From positions 5,362,001 through 5,426,000 of the forward strand of contig NZ_CP026681.1 of the NCBI RefSeq assembly GCF_002949735.1: a DNA stretch of 64,000 nucleotides, given 5' to 3'. The notes below the pieces were generated by a model. It saw only the letters and a list, made by a program, of their open reading frames with translations. It made no database searches and was not told the DNA's origin. The position numbers were made by a program, and so were the translations under genes. This document shows, one piece after another, positions 44,051 through 53,176 of this stretch (position 1 is its first letter; every line of letters begins with the position of its first letter). Source of the stretch: Nostoc sp. 'Peltigera membranacea cyanobiont' N6 (GTDB lineage Bacteria; Cyanobacteriota; Cyanobacteriia; Cyanobacteriales; Nostocaceae).

Positions 44051-44398
44051 ATGTCTACTGATACTCAGATAGTTAATTACGTTGAAGAAAGTGAATTTGA
44101 TGTTGTTTTAAATGGAAGTGAAGAGAAAGTTGTTGTTGTTGATTTTACCGCTACTTGGTGTGGCCCCTGTCGGCTGGTCAGTCCGTTAATGGATCAACTC
44201 GCCCAGGAATACAAAGGCCGCGCTAAAGTCGTTAAGGTAGACGTTGATAACAACAAGCCAATTTTCAAAAAATTCGGTCTTCGCAGTATTCCAGCAGTTT
44301 TAATTTTCAAAGATGGCAATTTAGCAGAAACCATCGTGGGAGTTTCTCCTTACGAGCAGTTTAGCGAAGCTGTTCAGAAGCTTCTTGAGGTTGTTTAA
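44051..44398 (+). CDS. Thioredoxin
   Basis: The 115-residue protein (ATG 44051, AAGGA nine bases upstream) has the active site WCGPC (Cys37, Cys40), the strand VVVVDFTATW and the cis-Pro loop RSIPAVLIFKDG. It reduces target disulfides, for example in Calvin-cycle enzymes and CP12, after being reduced itself by ferredoxin-thioredoxin reductase, whose catalytic subunit is encoded at 32 kb. The exact thioredoxin subtype cannot be told by eye. A structured inverted repeat (44452-44502, AGGTGG/CCACCT) follows. Confidence 0.95.
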   Translation: MSTDTQIVNYVEESEFDVVLNGSEEKVVVVDFTATWCGPCRLVSPLMDQLAQEYKGRAKVVKVDVDNNKPIFKKFGLRSIPAVLIFKDGNLAETIVGVSPYEQFSEAVQKLLEVV

Positions 44399-44451
44399 AC
44401 TTAATTCGTAATTAAAAAATATCCGATTCCTAAAAACGGCAATGACGTTTC

Positions 44452-44502
44452 AGGTGGTGTTTCAATTCCCCGAAGTTCGGTGCATTGAACCGAACGCCAC
44501 CT
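44452..44502. repeat. Structured inverted repeat between convergent genes
   Basis: AGGTGG pairs with CCACCT and GTTCGGT with ACCGAAC in the inner arm. It stands between the thioredoxin gene and the convergent reductase-like gene and may stop transcripts from both sides, although no T-run is present. Confidence 0.4.
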
Positions 44503-44528
44503 AAAGCGTAATTATGAGTTATACATTT

Positions 44529-45062
44529 TTAAAGATTCACTTTTCGCCTATAATGTGATTGCATTAAACCACTAGAATATTGTTTCGAGTTAATCAGCTC
44601 CAATTTTTCTTCAGGGCTAGGCGGTGGGAAAAGCTGTATACCGCCACCTAAGATAGTTGGAATAGTTGAAATAATATATTCGTCAATCAAACTGTGCTGA
44701 AGAAACGAATTGATTAATGCTCCGCCACCAACTAGCCAGAGATTTTCAAAACCTTGAGCCTCTATATTTGCTAAAGCGTTATTTACTGGATCGGAAACAA
44801 ATACAACGTCCTCACGGTCAGATTGGAGATGGCGTTTGGTGAAAACGAAAGATTTCTTCCCCGGATAAGGCCATTCATCAAAACCAAGCCCTACTTCATA
44901 AGTATTGCTGCCCAAAACAATCGCATCAATGGATTCGTAGAAATCACCATAACCGAAGTCTTCCCCTTCAGTGTCAAGGATTGATAGCCATTCAATTCCG
45001 CCATCGCTGCGAGCAATATAGCCATCCAAACTAGCTGCAATGTAGAGTGTAACTTTCGTCAT
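44529..45062 (-). CDS. Dihydrofolate reductase/RibD C-terminal family protein
   Basis: The 177-residue protein begins VTLYIAASLDGYIA and has IDAIVLGSNTYEV, KKSFVFTKR and LWLVGGGALINSFL, the pattern of the RibD C-terminal (YyaP/DHFR-like) domain that binds NADPH. Stand-alone members are reductases of unclear substrate. It is followed on the same strand by the ABC-exporter genes, with a DUF2805 gene in between upstream. Confidence 0.9.
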   Translation of the reverse strand: MTKVTLYIAASLDGYIARSDGGIEWLSILDTEGEDFGYGDFYESIDAIVLGSNTYEVGLGFDEWPYPGKKSFVFTKRHLQSDREDVVFVSDPVNNALANIEAQGFENLWLVGGGALINSFLQHSLIDEYIISTIPTILGGGIQLFPPPSPEEKLELINSKQYSSGLMQSHYRRKVNL

Positions 45063-45077
45063 TTTACTTTCAATTAG

Positions 45078-45332
45078 TTACGTTTTTTGATTGTGCGATT
45101 TAAACCGACCTGCAATAAAGTCTCGCTTAGATAAATGCTTTGTATTGCGTTTGGTGACTCGCTCTCGCCACATTTGGAAACTAGATTCTTTCATTTCGCG
45201 CCTCATTAAGGCAATTACCTGTTTCTCCAGCAACCCAAACTGAGCTTCAATAGCATCAAAAGATGTTCTATCTTCCCATGCCATCTCAATAATGCGATCG
45301 ATGGTTTGTGAATCGAGGTTAGGTAGCTTCAT
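45078..45332 (-). CDS. DUF2805/TIGR03643 family protein
   Basis: The 84-residue protein has the family pattern IIEMAWEDRTSFDAIEAQFGL, of which AWEDRTSFDAI is typical, then VIALMRREM and FQMWRERV. The first half resembles a helix-turn-helix, so DNA or RNA binding is possible. Its function is not known. It lies 15 bases upstream of the reductase-like gene and is probably cotranscribed with it. Confidence 0.88.
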   Translation of the reverse strand: MKLPNLDSQTIDRIIEMAWEDRTSFDAIEAQFGLLEKQVIALMRREMKESSFQMWRERVTKRNTKHLSKRDFIAGRFKSHNQKT

Positions 45333-45371
45333 TCCTTTTCTGGCAATTGGTAAATTTGAGCTATATATATT

Positions 45372-47174
45372 TTACTTTTCATTTTGAAGAACCATTGTGT
45401 CTGTTGCACCCAGTTGCAAGGCATAGAGATTGGCATAGACACCTTGTCGATCGATGAGTTCGGCGTGAGTACCTTGCTCTACAATTTGTCCCTGCTGAAT
45501 CACTAATACCCGATCTGCTTGAGTAACTGTACTCAGGCGGTGGGCAATTACGAAACTAGTACGACCTTGCAGCAAACGAGCGATCGCAGTTTGTACTAGC
45601 GCTTCTGTGCGCGTGTCAATACTACTGGTGGCTTCATCAAGAATCAGAATTCGGGGGTTAATCAATACGGCACGGGCAATACTGATTAGTTGTCGTTGTC
45701 CTTGGCTCAGGGGCGCTCCCCGTTCGCCCAATTGGGTTGTATAGCCTTGTGGCAGTGAGGTAATGAACTCATGCACATTTGCCAGTTGTGCAGCCTCTTC
45801 GATATCAGCTTGGGTACTATAGGGAGCGCCAAAGGCAATGTTTTCGGCGACGGTACCACTGAACAAAATATTATCTTGTAGAACGATGCCAATTTGACGG
45901 CGTAGACTTGCTTGAGTAACGCTACGCACATCAATATCATCAATTTTCACTGCACCACCAGAGACATCATAAAAGCGCAAAATCAAGTTAATAATTGTAC
46001 TTTTTCCCGAACCAGTCGGCCCGACTAATGCAATCATTTGTCCTGGATAGGCGTGCAAATTCACCCCTTTAAGAACCAATTGATCTGGGTTATAGCCAAA
46101 CTTGACATTCTCAAATGTCACTTCCCCTTGAATGGGCGGCATTTCTGTCGCATTGGGTGCATCTTTGAGTTCTGACGGTTCATCTAGTAATAGAAAGATT
46201 CGCTCTAGTCCGGCGAAGGCAGATTGAGCTTGGGTGTAAAACTGGCTGAGAATCTGGATCGGGCGGAAGAACTGCTGGACGTAAAGTAAAAAGGATGTCA
46301 CCACACCCACTGTTGCAGATCCAGTGACTGCGAGATAGCCGCCGTAAGCCAGCACACCTGCGGTTGCAAGTGTGTTGAGAAAATCGATGGAGGGCAAAAA
46401 GGCCGAAGTAATTGCTACAGCTTCGACATTGGCATCACGATTGGCGGCGTTAAGAACGGCGAATTCTGCGATATTCATCTGTACCCGATTAAATGCCTGT
46501 GCTTCTCGCACGCTGCCAATATCTTCTTCCAACTTGGCGGAAAGCTGACCAATAGTCTGTCGAGTAACGCGAAACCTGGTTCTTGCCCAACGAGCAAACA
46601 AACTTGTGGTAAAAATCATCAGTGGTACAACCAGGTTGCTCAACAATCCGAGTTGCAGGTTGATGGAGAGCATGGCAATGATTATGCCGACCAAACTGAA
46701 AACGTTACCCAGCATTTGGGCGATCGTTAGTCCAAATGCCTGATTTACAGTATTAACATCATTTAGCAGGCGGCTCATTAAATCGCCCGCTTCGCTGCGA
46801 TCGAAAAAGCTGAGGGGCAGACTTTGGATTTTAGTAAAAATATCTTGCCTCAATTGAGCCAGCAATCGCTGCATAATCCAGCCGACTCGAATAATTTGAC
46901 CCCGGATTGCTAAAACGCCAAGTCCGTAGTTCAGCCCTAGTAGCCCTAATAACATTAAGAGTCCCTGCAAATTACCTTGGGCAATTAGGCGATCGATCGA
47001 CCAACCGAGGAAAAACGGGCCAATTGCTTGGGTTGCGGCACCAATCAATACTAATGTCAGGGCGATGGGAATTTCTTTGCGATAAAGTAGCAGATATTGC
47101 AAAAAGCGTTGCAGGGTGGAGATTTGCTTACTCGCTCGATCGTCAGATGCAACAACGGGAATAGTGCCTCTCAT
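45372..47174 (-). CDS. ABC exporter half-transporter, catalytic-type subunit
   Basis: The 600-residue MsbA-like protein has six spans (about 30-330) and one ATPase domain with Walker A GPTGSGKST, signature LSQGQ (degenerate), Walker B ILDEATSSID with the catalytic Glu, and switch His in VIAHRLST. With the adjacent gene, which has the opposite pattern of intact and degenerate motifs, it should form a heterodimeric exporter with one active and one weak ATP site. The substrate may be a lipid, peptide or drug. Confidence 0.92.
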   Translation of the reverse strand: MRGTIPVVASDDRASKQISTLQRFLQYLLLYRKEIPIALTLVLIGAATQAIGPFFLGWSIDRLIAQGNLQGLLMLLGLLGLNYGLGVLAIRGQIIRVGWIMQRLLAQLRQDIFTKIQSLPLSFFDRSEAGDLMSRLLNDVNTVNQAFGLTIAQMLGNVFSLVGIIIAMLSINLQLGLLSNLVVPLMIFTTSLFARWARTRFRVTRQTIGQLSAKLEEDIGSVREAQAFNRVQMNIAEFAVLNAANRDANVEAVAITSAFLPSIDFLNTLATAGVLAYGGYLAVTGSATVGVVTSFLLYVQQFFRPIQILSQFYTQAQSAFAGLERIFLLLDEPSELKDAPNATEMPPIQGEVTFENVKFGYNPDQLVLKGVNLHAYPGQMIALVGPTGSGKSTIINLILRFYDVSGGAVKIDDIDVRSVTQASLRRQIGIVLQDNILFSGTVAENIAFGAPYSTQADIEEAAQLANVHEFITSLPQGYTTQLGERGAPLSQGQRQLISIARAVLINPRILILDEATSSIDTRTEALVQTAIARLLQGRTSFVIAHRLSTVTQADRVLVIQQGQIVEQGTHAELIDRQGVYANLYALQLGATDTMVLQNEK

Positions 47175-47179
47175 AGCAA

Positions 47180-47209
47180 TTTTGGATTTTAGATTTTGGA
47201 TTTTGGATT
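47180..47209. repeat. Short tandem repeat GGATTTT
   Basis: About four units of the type TTTTGGA or TTTTAGA stand in tandem in the 69-base spacer between the two ABC exporter genes. Confidence 0.65.
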
Positions 47210-47243
47210 ACAAGGCTGTTATAAAAATCTCAAGCGATGCTAT

Positions 47244-49103
47244 TTACGTTAGTTTGGGATCATTTTTTTCTTTCGTCTTTACCTGAGATTCCAAAATCAC
47301 ACCGTAGAGAGGGCTGGTTTCCATCAATTCCTCGTGAGTCCCTTGGGCTACCAATCGGCCTTTATCAACTAAAAAAATGCGATCGGCATTCTTAACGGTG
47401 CTAATACGTTGAGCTACTACAAAAGTTGTGCAAGTTTTTTGGCGCATTAAGCCATCTAGTTCGGCTTGAATATGGGCAGCAGTTTTGGCATCTACAGCTG
47501 AGGTGCTATCATCCAAAATCAGAATGCTGTAATCGGTTAGTAAGGTACGAGCGATCGCAATTCTTTGTTTTTGTCCGCCAGATAAACCCACGCCTCGTTC
47601 GCCCACAATCGTCTCATAGCCATCGGGTAAACCAATAATAAAATCATGCATTTGGGCGGTTTTTGCAACCTCAATCACTTGCTCTAGGGTTGCATCGGGT
47701 TTGGCGTAGGCAATATTTTCGCGGAGTGTGCCAGAGAAAAGAGTGGTTTCTTGAAATACAATGCCAATTCGCGATCGCAGGCTTTTAAGTGTAAAACTTT
47801 TTACATCTCTTCCGTCAATACGAACTGCTCCCCCGGTGACATCATAAAAGCGGGGAATTAAGTTCATAATTGTGCTTTTACCGGAACCAGTCATCCCTAG
47901 AACGGCGATTAGTTCGTTGGGTTTGGTTTCAAAGGAAACTTCTTTGAGAGCTTCGGTACTGGCTCCCGGATAGCGAAAGGAAACATTTTCAAAGGTAATT
48001 CTCCCACCGCAGGTTTCAAATGGCACAGCGCCGGGACAATCGCGGATTTCTACCTCTGCATCTACAACTTCATAAACTCGTTCCGCAGAAGCAGCTGATT
48101 GAGCGATCGCAGGCGCAGCAAATCCAATCAACAAAATCGGTTGGAGAATCAATGCTAGGTAGGAGTTAAACGCCACCAGTTCGCCAATGGAGAATCTACG
48201 CCCAATTACCTGCGCTCCCCCGTAGCCGAAAACTGCCAGTGTTACCAAGTTACTCATTAAAAAGATAAACGGGAAGGTATTGTGGATGGCGTTAATGGTC
48301 TTCATGTTTGCCTTCACTAGACCATCATTTAGGGTCGTGTAACGCGACCTTTCGGCTGATTCCCTAACAAAGGCTTTCACCACCCGGATTCCTTGCAAGT
48401 TCTCTTGCAATACAGCATTGAGGTCGCTCAGTTGCTCTTGGACTTGCCGAAAAAGTTTATTATTGCGACCGACAAATTGTGCCATCAACCATGCTGATAC
48501 AGGTACTGCTGTTAGTGTAATCAGTGCGAGTTCCCAATTCATTACCAGCAAAACTACCGCAATAGTCACCAGTGTGACAATTCCACCAATGACCTGAATT
48601 AAGCTAGTACCAATAAAGGTACGGATCTGCTCAATATCGCTGGTGACACGGGTTAATAGTTGGGAAGTCTGCGCCTGGTCATGATAGCTAAAACTGAGAT
48701 TTTGAATTTTGCTGAAAATCTTGTTCCGCAGGTCATAAGCTACACCCTGAGACGCTGCTTCTGCCAAATAGCTTTGTCCAAAGTTAAATAAACCACGAGC
48801 GATCGCGGCGAGTACCATCCAGGCGGCGCTGTATAGCACAATTTGGAGGTTGTTTTGGCTAATACCTCGATCGATTCCCCATCTAAATAATTGTGGAGTC
48901 ACCGCATTTGCGATCGTCAACAGCAACAGGCTGACCAATGCTCCTAGCGAAGTCCATCGGTAAGTGCTTAAACTCTTAAGCACACGCTGCATTGACTGTA
49001 TCGACGAAGTTTCTCGGAGTTCTGGCTGCTGAACCACTGAAATGCACCCCTGTATCTTTGGAAAATTATCTCGCACTTTGATTGTAAAAAAACAACTGGT
49101 CAA
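47244..49103 (-). CDS. ABC exporter half-transporter, degenerate-type subunit
   Basis: The 619-residue partner has six spans and an ATPase with Walker A GMTGSGKST and a canonical LSGGQ, but Walker B reads ILDDSTSAVD with Asp in place of the catalytic Glu, and the switch His is Gln (VVAQRIST). This is the pattern of the degenerate half in heterodimeric exporters. The first 40 residues are unlike the family, so a GTG at 49037 or the ATG at 48992 may be the true start. It is the first gene of the pair. Confidence 0.92.
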   Translation of the reverse strand: MTSCFFTIKVRDNFPKIQGCISVVQQPELRETSSIQSMQRVLKSLSTYRWTSLGALVSLLLLTIANAVTPQLFRWGIDRGISQNNLQIVLYSAAWMVLAAIARGLFNFGQSYLAEAASQGVAYDLRNKIFSKIQNLSFSYHDQAQTSQLLTRVTSDIEQIRTFIGTSLIQVIGGIVTLVTIAVVLLVMNWELALITLTAVPVSAWLMAQFVGRNNKLFRQVQEQLSDLNAVLQENLQGIRVVKAFVRESAERSRYTTLNDGLVKANMKTINAIHNTFPFIFLMSNLVTLAVFGYGGAQVIGRRFSIGELVAFNSYLALILQPILLIGFAAPAIAQSAASAERVYEVVDAEVEIRDCPGAVPFETCGGRITFENVSFRYPGASTEALKEVSFETKPNELIAVLGMTGSGKSTIMNLIPRFYDVTGGAVRIDGRDVKSFTLKSLRSRIGIVFQETTLFSGTLRENIAYAKPDATLEQVIEVAKTAQMHDFIIGLPDGYETIVGERGVGLSGGQKQRIAIARTLLTDYSILILDDSTSAVDAKTAAHIQAELDGLMRQKTCTTFVVAQRISTVKNADRIFLVDKGRLVAQGTHEELMETSPLYGVILESQVKTKEKNDPKLT

Positions 49104-49230
49104 TGGCGAATATAAAATCTATTTGTGGTGACAATTCCACATTTGGGGACAACTGCATGGGAAAATACGTCTTTGGCAAGCATTGCGGCTAATCCATTTA
49201 AATACCGAAGAAAACCAAAGAACAAGAATA

Positions 49231-50292
49231 ATGGCTCAAAATTTTTATAGCAATTCCCAACTTCCCTCAGATATGTCAACTGCTATCAGTCGCACAGCAA
49301 AGCCAAGTTCTGAGTTCTACTCTATTTTTTCTGAAGAAGAAATCTTAGGGATAATTAATGCATTAGAAATCAGACGAGAAATCCCTCTAAAGTATTCTTA
49401 TAAAGGTAGAGGTGCAAAAATATGGGATGACTTTTATCTAAAATATCTTATTCCTAGATGGTATCGAACATCGAATGTAGAAATTGAGCTTTTAAAGGCT
49501 AATTTTAACTACTTTAATGAAAATATTAAAAGTGGCGAAAAAATCAATGTCGTAGATGTAGGTGCAGGGAATTCATATCCTGCCAAAGATTTTATTCAGA
49601 AACTTAACAAATTAGATAAAATCAATAAATATATTGCCTTAGATATTAGTGAAGAATTGCTTGATGTATCCAGAAATAATTTAAAAAAATGGTTTCCTAA
49701 AGTCGATTTTATCAGTTCTCCAATTGATATAGAAAATAATTCTATACCAAAAAAATTATTCCAAAATAAAGCCGATATTGAAATTGAAAATCAAGCAAAA
49801 ATATTTTTACACTTAGGCGTTACTATTGGAAATCATCAAAATAGAGATCGGGTATTCAAAAACTTTAGAGATAGTATGGAAAAAAATGATTTCCTGGTGT
49901 TCACTAATGAGATTGGCTCTAACTCTACATGGAATGGAAACGTCAGAGGTGGCTGCAAGTATCATGTAGAAGAAATATATGGATGGGTTAAAAATAAGAT
50001 TGGGATTAAGTCTGAAGATTGTGAATTGGTGAGAAAGTATGATTTAAAAACCGATAGTATAGTTGCCAACATGAGATTCCATCATGATTACACTATAAAC
50101 TTTAGTCTGACGGGGATAGATAAAAATATTGAAATTTCCGAAGGAGAAGAAATTACTATTTGGCGACATCATAAATATGAAATTCCCCAACTTTTGCAAG
50201 AACTAGAACGTTCTGGATTAGAACTTATTCAATATAGTACCGACAAATACAAATCACATATTATGGTAATTTGTAAGGTTGCCAGTAACTAA
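49231..50292 (+). CDS. EgtD-like (Methyltransf_33) SAM-dependent methyltransferase
   Basis: The protein of about 353 residues resembles the histidine-specific methyltransferase family (DUF2260/EgtD type): VVDVGAGNSYPAKDF as SAM motif I, IALDISEELL, IFLHLGVTIGNH (the family L-G-x-T-I-G-N) and LVFTNEIGSN. In ergothioneine synthesis EgtD trimethylates histidine, but no egtB sulfoxide synthase is adjacent, so another acceptor is likely. Codon use is markedly AT-rich compared with the flanking ABC genes, which suggests transfer. The ATG at 49231 is preferred over the TTG at 49183. Confidence 0.72.
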   Translation: MAQNFYSNSQLPSDMSTAISRTAKPSSEFYSIFSEEEILGIINALEIRREIPLKYSYKGRGAKIWDDFYLKYLIPRWYRTSNVEIELLKANFNYFNENIKSGEKINVVDVGAGNSYPAKDFIQKLNKLDKINKYIALDISEELLDVSRNNLKKWFPKVDFISSPIDIENNSIPKKLFQNKADIEIENQAKIFLHLGVTIGNHQNRDRVFKNFRDSMEKNDFLVFTNEIGSNSTWNGNVRGGCKYHVEEIYGWVKNKIGIKSEDCELVRKYDLKTDSIVANMRFHHDYTINFSLTGIDKNIEISEGEEITIWRHHKYEIPQLLQELERSGLELIQYSTDKYKSHIMVICKVASN

Positions 50293-50365
50293 CATTTTCA
50301 ACTACATAATACCAGATTTATTAAATAAGTCGGGTATCTAAGTTTTCACGAATGATTTAGAACTG

Positions 50366-50558
50366 CTATAGGACTCCTATTTGATTTTTGAACAAAATTA
50401 GGTATGTAGGGTGTGTTATAACGAAGTTCGTAACGCACCATTATCAAGGGTTTGGTGTCTTAACGACAGCGTAACGCACCTAAAATTGGGAGTGGTGCGT
50501 TAGCCTTTGGCATAACGCACCCTACGTATATTTCAAAAATCAAATATGAGTCCTATAG
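50366..50558. mobile_element. MITE-like element, family B full copy
   Basis: The left end CTATAGGACTCCTATTTGAT and the right end, whose inverse reads CTATAGGACTCATATTTGAT, form near-perfect terminal inverted repeats of about 27 bases. The 193-base interior carries several inverted GTAACGCACC/GGTGCGTTA words. It fills most of the gap before the HicB-like gene. Confidence 0.8.
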
Positions 50559-50632
50559 ATACGATTATGGTAGATAGTGCCAAATATTTCTGATGATGCT
50601 AAAAACTCAGTTTGACTTGGTTGGTGTATCAA

Positions 50633-50842
50633 TTAAATATACATCAAACGCGGTCTAGGTTGAGGAATTGAACGCCCTAAATCCTTGGCTGTTTCTATCC
50701 ATTGCTGCATAACTAATTCTACATTGTGCAAGGCTTCTTGATAAGTATCACCATCAGCAGCACAACCTGACAATTCTGGTACTTCTGCAATAAAGGCTTG
50801 ATCTAGTTCACTCCAGTAGAGAATAATTTCATAGCGAAACAT
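50633..50842 (-). CDS. hicB: HicB-like antitoxin
   Basis: The 69-residue protein has the UPF0150/HicB fold: YEIILYWSELDQAFIAEVPE with A-D-G-D-T-Y-Q-E-A. HicB-type antitoxins bind and silence the RNase toxin HicA and may bind DNA. It lacks a long C-terminal DNA-binding domain, so it is the short form. It overlaps the 3' end of the HicA-like gene by 14 bases. Confidence 0.85.
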   Translation of the reverse strand: MFRYEIILYWSELDQAFIAEVPELSGCAADGDTYQEALHNVELVMQQWIETAKDLGRSIPQPRPRLMYI

Positions 50843-51095
50843 TATTTTTACTTCCTAGCTTATATTTGATAATTACTGCACGAATTTGTTTAATCTGATA
50901 GCTTTTGGCTTTCCCTTTCTTTTGTTGTAAGTTCAATATTTCCTCAACATCGGCTTTGACAAAAATGCGATGATCGCCACGAATCCGTTCATCAAAGCCT
51001 AGTGTATATAAGAGTTGCCACAGTTGGGCAAAAGGGATATCTGTATCAGAAGTCCCAGAGAGAATTTTTTCTAAGAGTTTGTCTTGCTGACTCAC
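50829..51095 (-). CDS. hicA: HicA-like toxin
   Basis: The 88-residue protein has the HicA pattern in its middle: LGFDERIRGDHRIFVK with the catalytic-type His, then a helix and QIRAVIIKYKL at the end. HicA cuts mRNA as a ribosome-independent RNase. The gene is first in a two-gene unit with the HicB-like gene, overlapping it by 14 bases. It is slightly longer than usual at the N-terminus. Confidence 0.8.
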   Translation of the reverse strand: MSQQDKLLEKILSGTSDTDIPFAQLWQLLYTLGFDERIRGDHRIFVKADVEEILNLQQKKGKAKSYQIKQIRAVIIKYKLGSKNNVSL

Positions 51096-51556
51096 GTTTT
51101 TTTGACTGCTTTAATGTTTCTATAGTCTCATATTTATTTAAAATCAGGGCATATAAGAGCAAATTTATCTTTTTACCACGGCTTCACTGATTTACTTGAT
51201 TAAAGAAAATCCTGATTATTTGGATGTTAGAGATGCTTGATTTTAAACGATATTTTGCACAGGCTTTAGTGTTGTTCCCTCAGTTTTGACTATCATACAG
51301 ATGCATCATTTTGCTTGACATTGATAGCTTGGTTATTTCTCTATAATGCGGAAATGCGATCGCCTAGCAGACGCACCAGAAGGTATAGCCTGGTAAACAC
51401 GGTGTATTAAACCCAACCTGTAAGCACTATACTCAAACTTACAAGTAATATAGGTAACTACAGAGGTCAAATTATTGAGATTGCTCATATCATAATGCTG
51501 AGGTATAAATCCGTCTCAGTTAGTATTAAATATTGAGTAATAAATATTACGCGAAT
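51096..51556. other. Intergenic region upstream of pentapeptide protein
   Basis: No gene is seen in these 461 bases. A GCGATCGC (HIP1) site lies near 51356. The promoters of the HicA-like gene (left) and pentapeptide-repeat gene (right) must be here. Confidence 0.4.
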
Positions 51557-52327
51557 ATGAAGAACCAAATTCTCGGTGCAGCCGCATTTTTAACCACCAT
51601 TAGTTTGACAACAAGCGTACAAGCGGCAAATTCTGAACATGTTAGACAATTATTGGCAACCAAACAATGTCAAAACTGTGATTTGACTAATGCAGGTTTA
51701 GTGATGGCTGACTTATCTGGAGCCAATTTGAGCGGTGCTAATCTCACAGGTGCTAACCTCAGTCGTGCAAACTTGAGCGGTGCAGATTTGCGAGGTGCAA
51801 ACTTGAGTGGCGCTAGTTTATTTGGTGTTAATCTCAGCGAAGCTAAATTTAGTGGGGCAAATTTGGCGGGTACTGATTTGAGAAATACCTATCTAGCAAA
51901 TGCAGAAATGAAAGGTGCTTACCTAAATGGTGCTAACTTCCAAGGTGCAGTTGGCATCCCATCACAAATTGCTTCACCAGATGAATTTTATGCTTTAGGC
52001 ATAGCAGAAGGGCAAAAAGGCAACCAACAGCAAGCAATCGGTTATTTTAATCAAGCGATCGCTATTAAACCAGAATTTGCAGGTGCTTATTTAGCTCGTG
52101 GTATCGCCCGTTACCAAATACTAGATAGACAAGGTGCATTCCAAGATGCCCAAGTTGCTGAAAAGTTATTTACATCCCAAAATAATACCCCTGGTACACA
52201 AACAGCCCAGGCTTTTATTAAAGAACTGAAAACACCCGTAAACGATCGAGTAAGCACTGGTAGTCCCAGTTTCGTTGACTTTTTGGGAAGTCTTGGCTCA
52301 GTTTTACTCCAGTTCTTCCCTTTTTAA
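51557..52327 (+). CDS. Secreted pentapeptide-repeat/TPR protein
   Basis: From ATG 51557 it has 256 residues: a signal peptide (LGAAAFLTTISLTTSVQA), then about 17 pentapeptide repeats of the A(D/N)LSG type (about residues 45-130) that should form a right-handed quadrilateral helix, then about two TPR-like helical hairpins (GNQQQAIGYFNQAIAIKPEF) and a short hydrophobic C-terminus. It is probably periplasmic or lumenal and may act as a binding scaffold. A TTG at 51533 is an unlikely start. The tenA gene follows 42 bases later. Confidence 0.85.
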   Translation: MKNQILGAAAFLTTISLTTSVQAANSEHVRQLLATKQCQNCDLTNAGLVMADLSGANLSGANLTGANLSRANLSGADLRGANLSGASLFGVNLSEAKFSGANLAGTDLRNTYLANAEMKGAYLNGANFQGAVGIPSQIASPDEFYALGIAEGQKGNQQQAIGYFNQAIAIKPEFAGAYLARGIARYQILDRQGAFQDAQVAEKLFTSQNNTPGTQTAQAFIKELKTPVNDRVSTGSPSFVDFLGSLGSVLLQFFPF

Positions 52328-52369
52328 GTGTTTCCTTTTTGAGAGGATAAAACAAATGACAAATGACAA

Positions 52370-52987
52370 ATGACTTTATCTAATGAATTATGGGTAGTAA
52401 ATCAAGACTTAGCTCAAGCTTGCTTAGAGCATCCTTTCGTTCGGGGCATTGGCGATGGTACTCTTGAGCAGGTGAAATTTGCTTACTACGTAGGGCAAGA
52501 TGCTTTTTTCTTAGAAGCTTTTGCCCGTGCGTACAGTATCGCCGCAGCTAAAGCACCAGACTGGTTAGGTTTCACTACATTTCATAACTTAGCTAGTGGA
52601 GTTTTAGAAGAACTGCGGCTGCATAGTGGCTATGCTTCTCAATGGGGAGTCAATTTGCATTCTGTGGAACCTGGAACCGCCACGCGCCGCTATACTGACT
52701 TTTTGTTAGCAACTGCTTGGAGTGGAGATGTGGGTTTAACTGCGGCGGCTATGTCTCCCTGTATGCGTTTGTATGCCTTTTTGGGAGAACAATTAGCTCA
52801 TAATGGTATTCCTAATCATCAATATGCAGACTGGATTCGTACTTACAGTAGCGCAGAATTTCAACCACTAACACAACAATTAGAAAGTTTGGTTGACAAT
52901 TATGCCACTACCAATTCTGTTGTGCATTCAACCTATCGTTATGCTATGTTTTGCGAACGCGACTTTTTTCAGGCTGCGTGGGAGTAG
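52370..52987 (+). CDS. tenA: TenA-family thiaminase II/aminopyrimidine aminohydrolase
   Basis: TenA salvages thiamin breakdown products by hydrolysing the aminopyrimidine. The 205-residue helical protein has Asp44 (YVGQDAFFL), Cys131 in AMSPCMRLY as the catalytic nucleophile and Glu196 in MFCERDFF, matching the TenA_C type. Length fits the family. It is on the same strand as the pentapeptide gene, and no other thiamin gene is adjacent. It shares the fold, not the metal ligands, with the diiron enzyme at 14.5 kb. Confidence 0.93.
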   Translation: MTLSNELWVVNQDLAQACLEHPFVRGIGDGTLEQVKFAYYVGQDAFFLEAFARAYSIAAAKAPDWLGFTTFHNLASGVLEELRLHSGYASQWGVNLHSVEPGTATRRYTDFLLATAWSGDVGLTAAAMSPCMRLYAFLGEQLAHNGIPNHQYADWIRTYSSAEFQPLTQQLESLVDNYATTNSVVHSTYRYAMFCERDFFQAAWE

Positions 52988-53176
52988 TAAAAACTGCTGT
53001 TATCATCTGCTCAAAAATAGTCTAGACAAATTCTTGAATATATACACCTAGTCTCCTCACCCACAATCATCATTTCTATTGAAAAGGTTTTGAGTATTTT
53101 TAGGACTTACACAAAACGGTTTCCCGCAGGGTATTACCCCTACCAGAAAATCAAGGTTTGGGTTATTTTTTGCTTA

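Noticed and set aside
52328..52369. Thiamin pyrophosphate riboswitch before tenA
   Set aside because: The 42-base gap is too short, and the conserved riboswitch words are absent.
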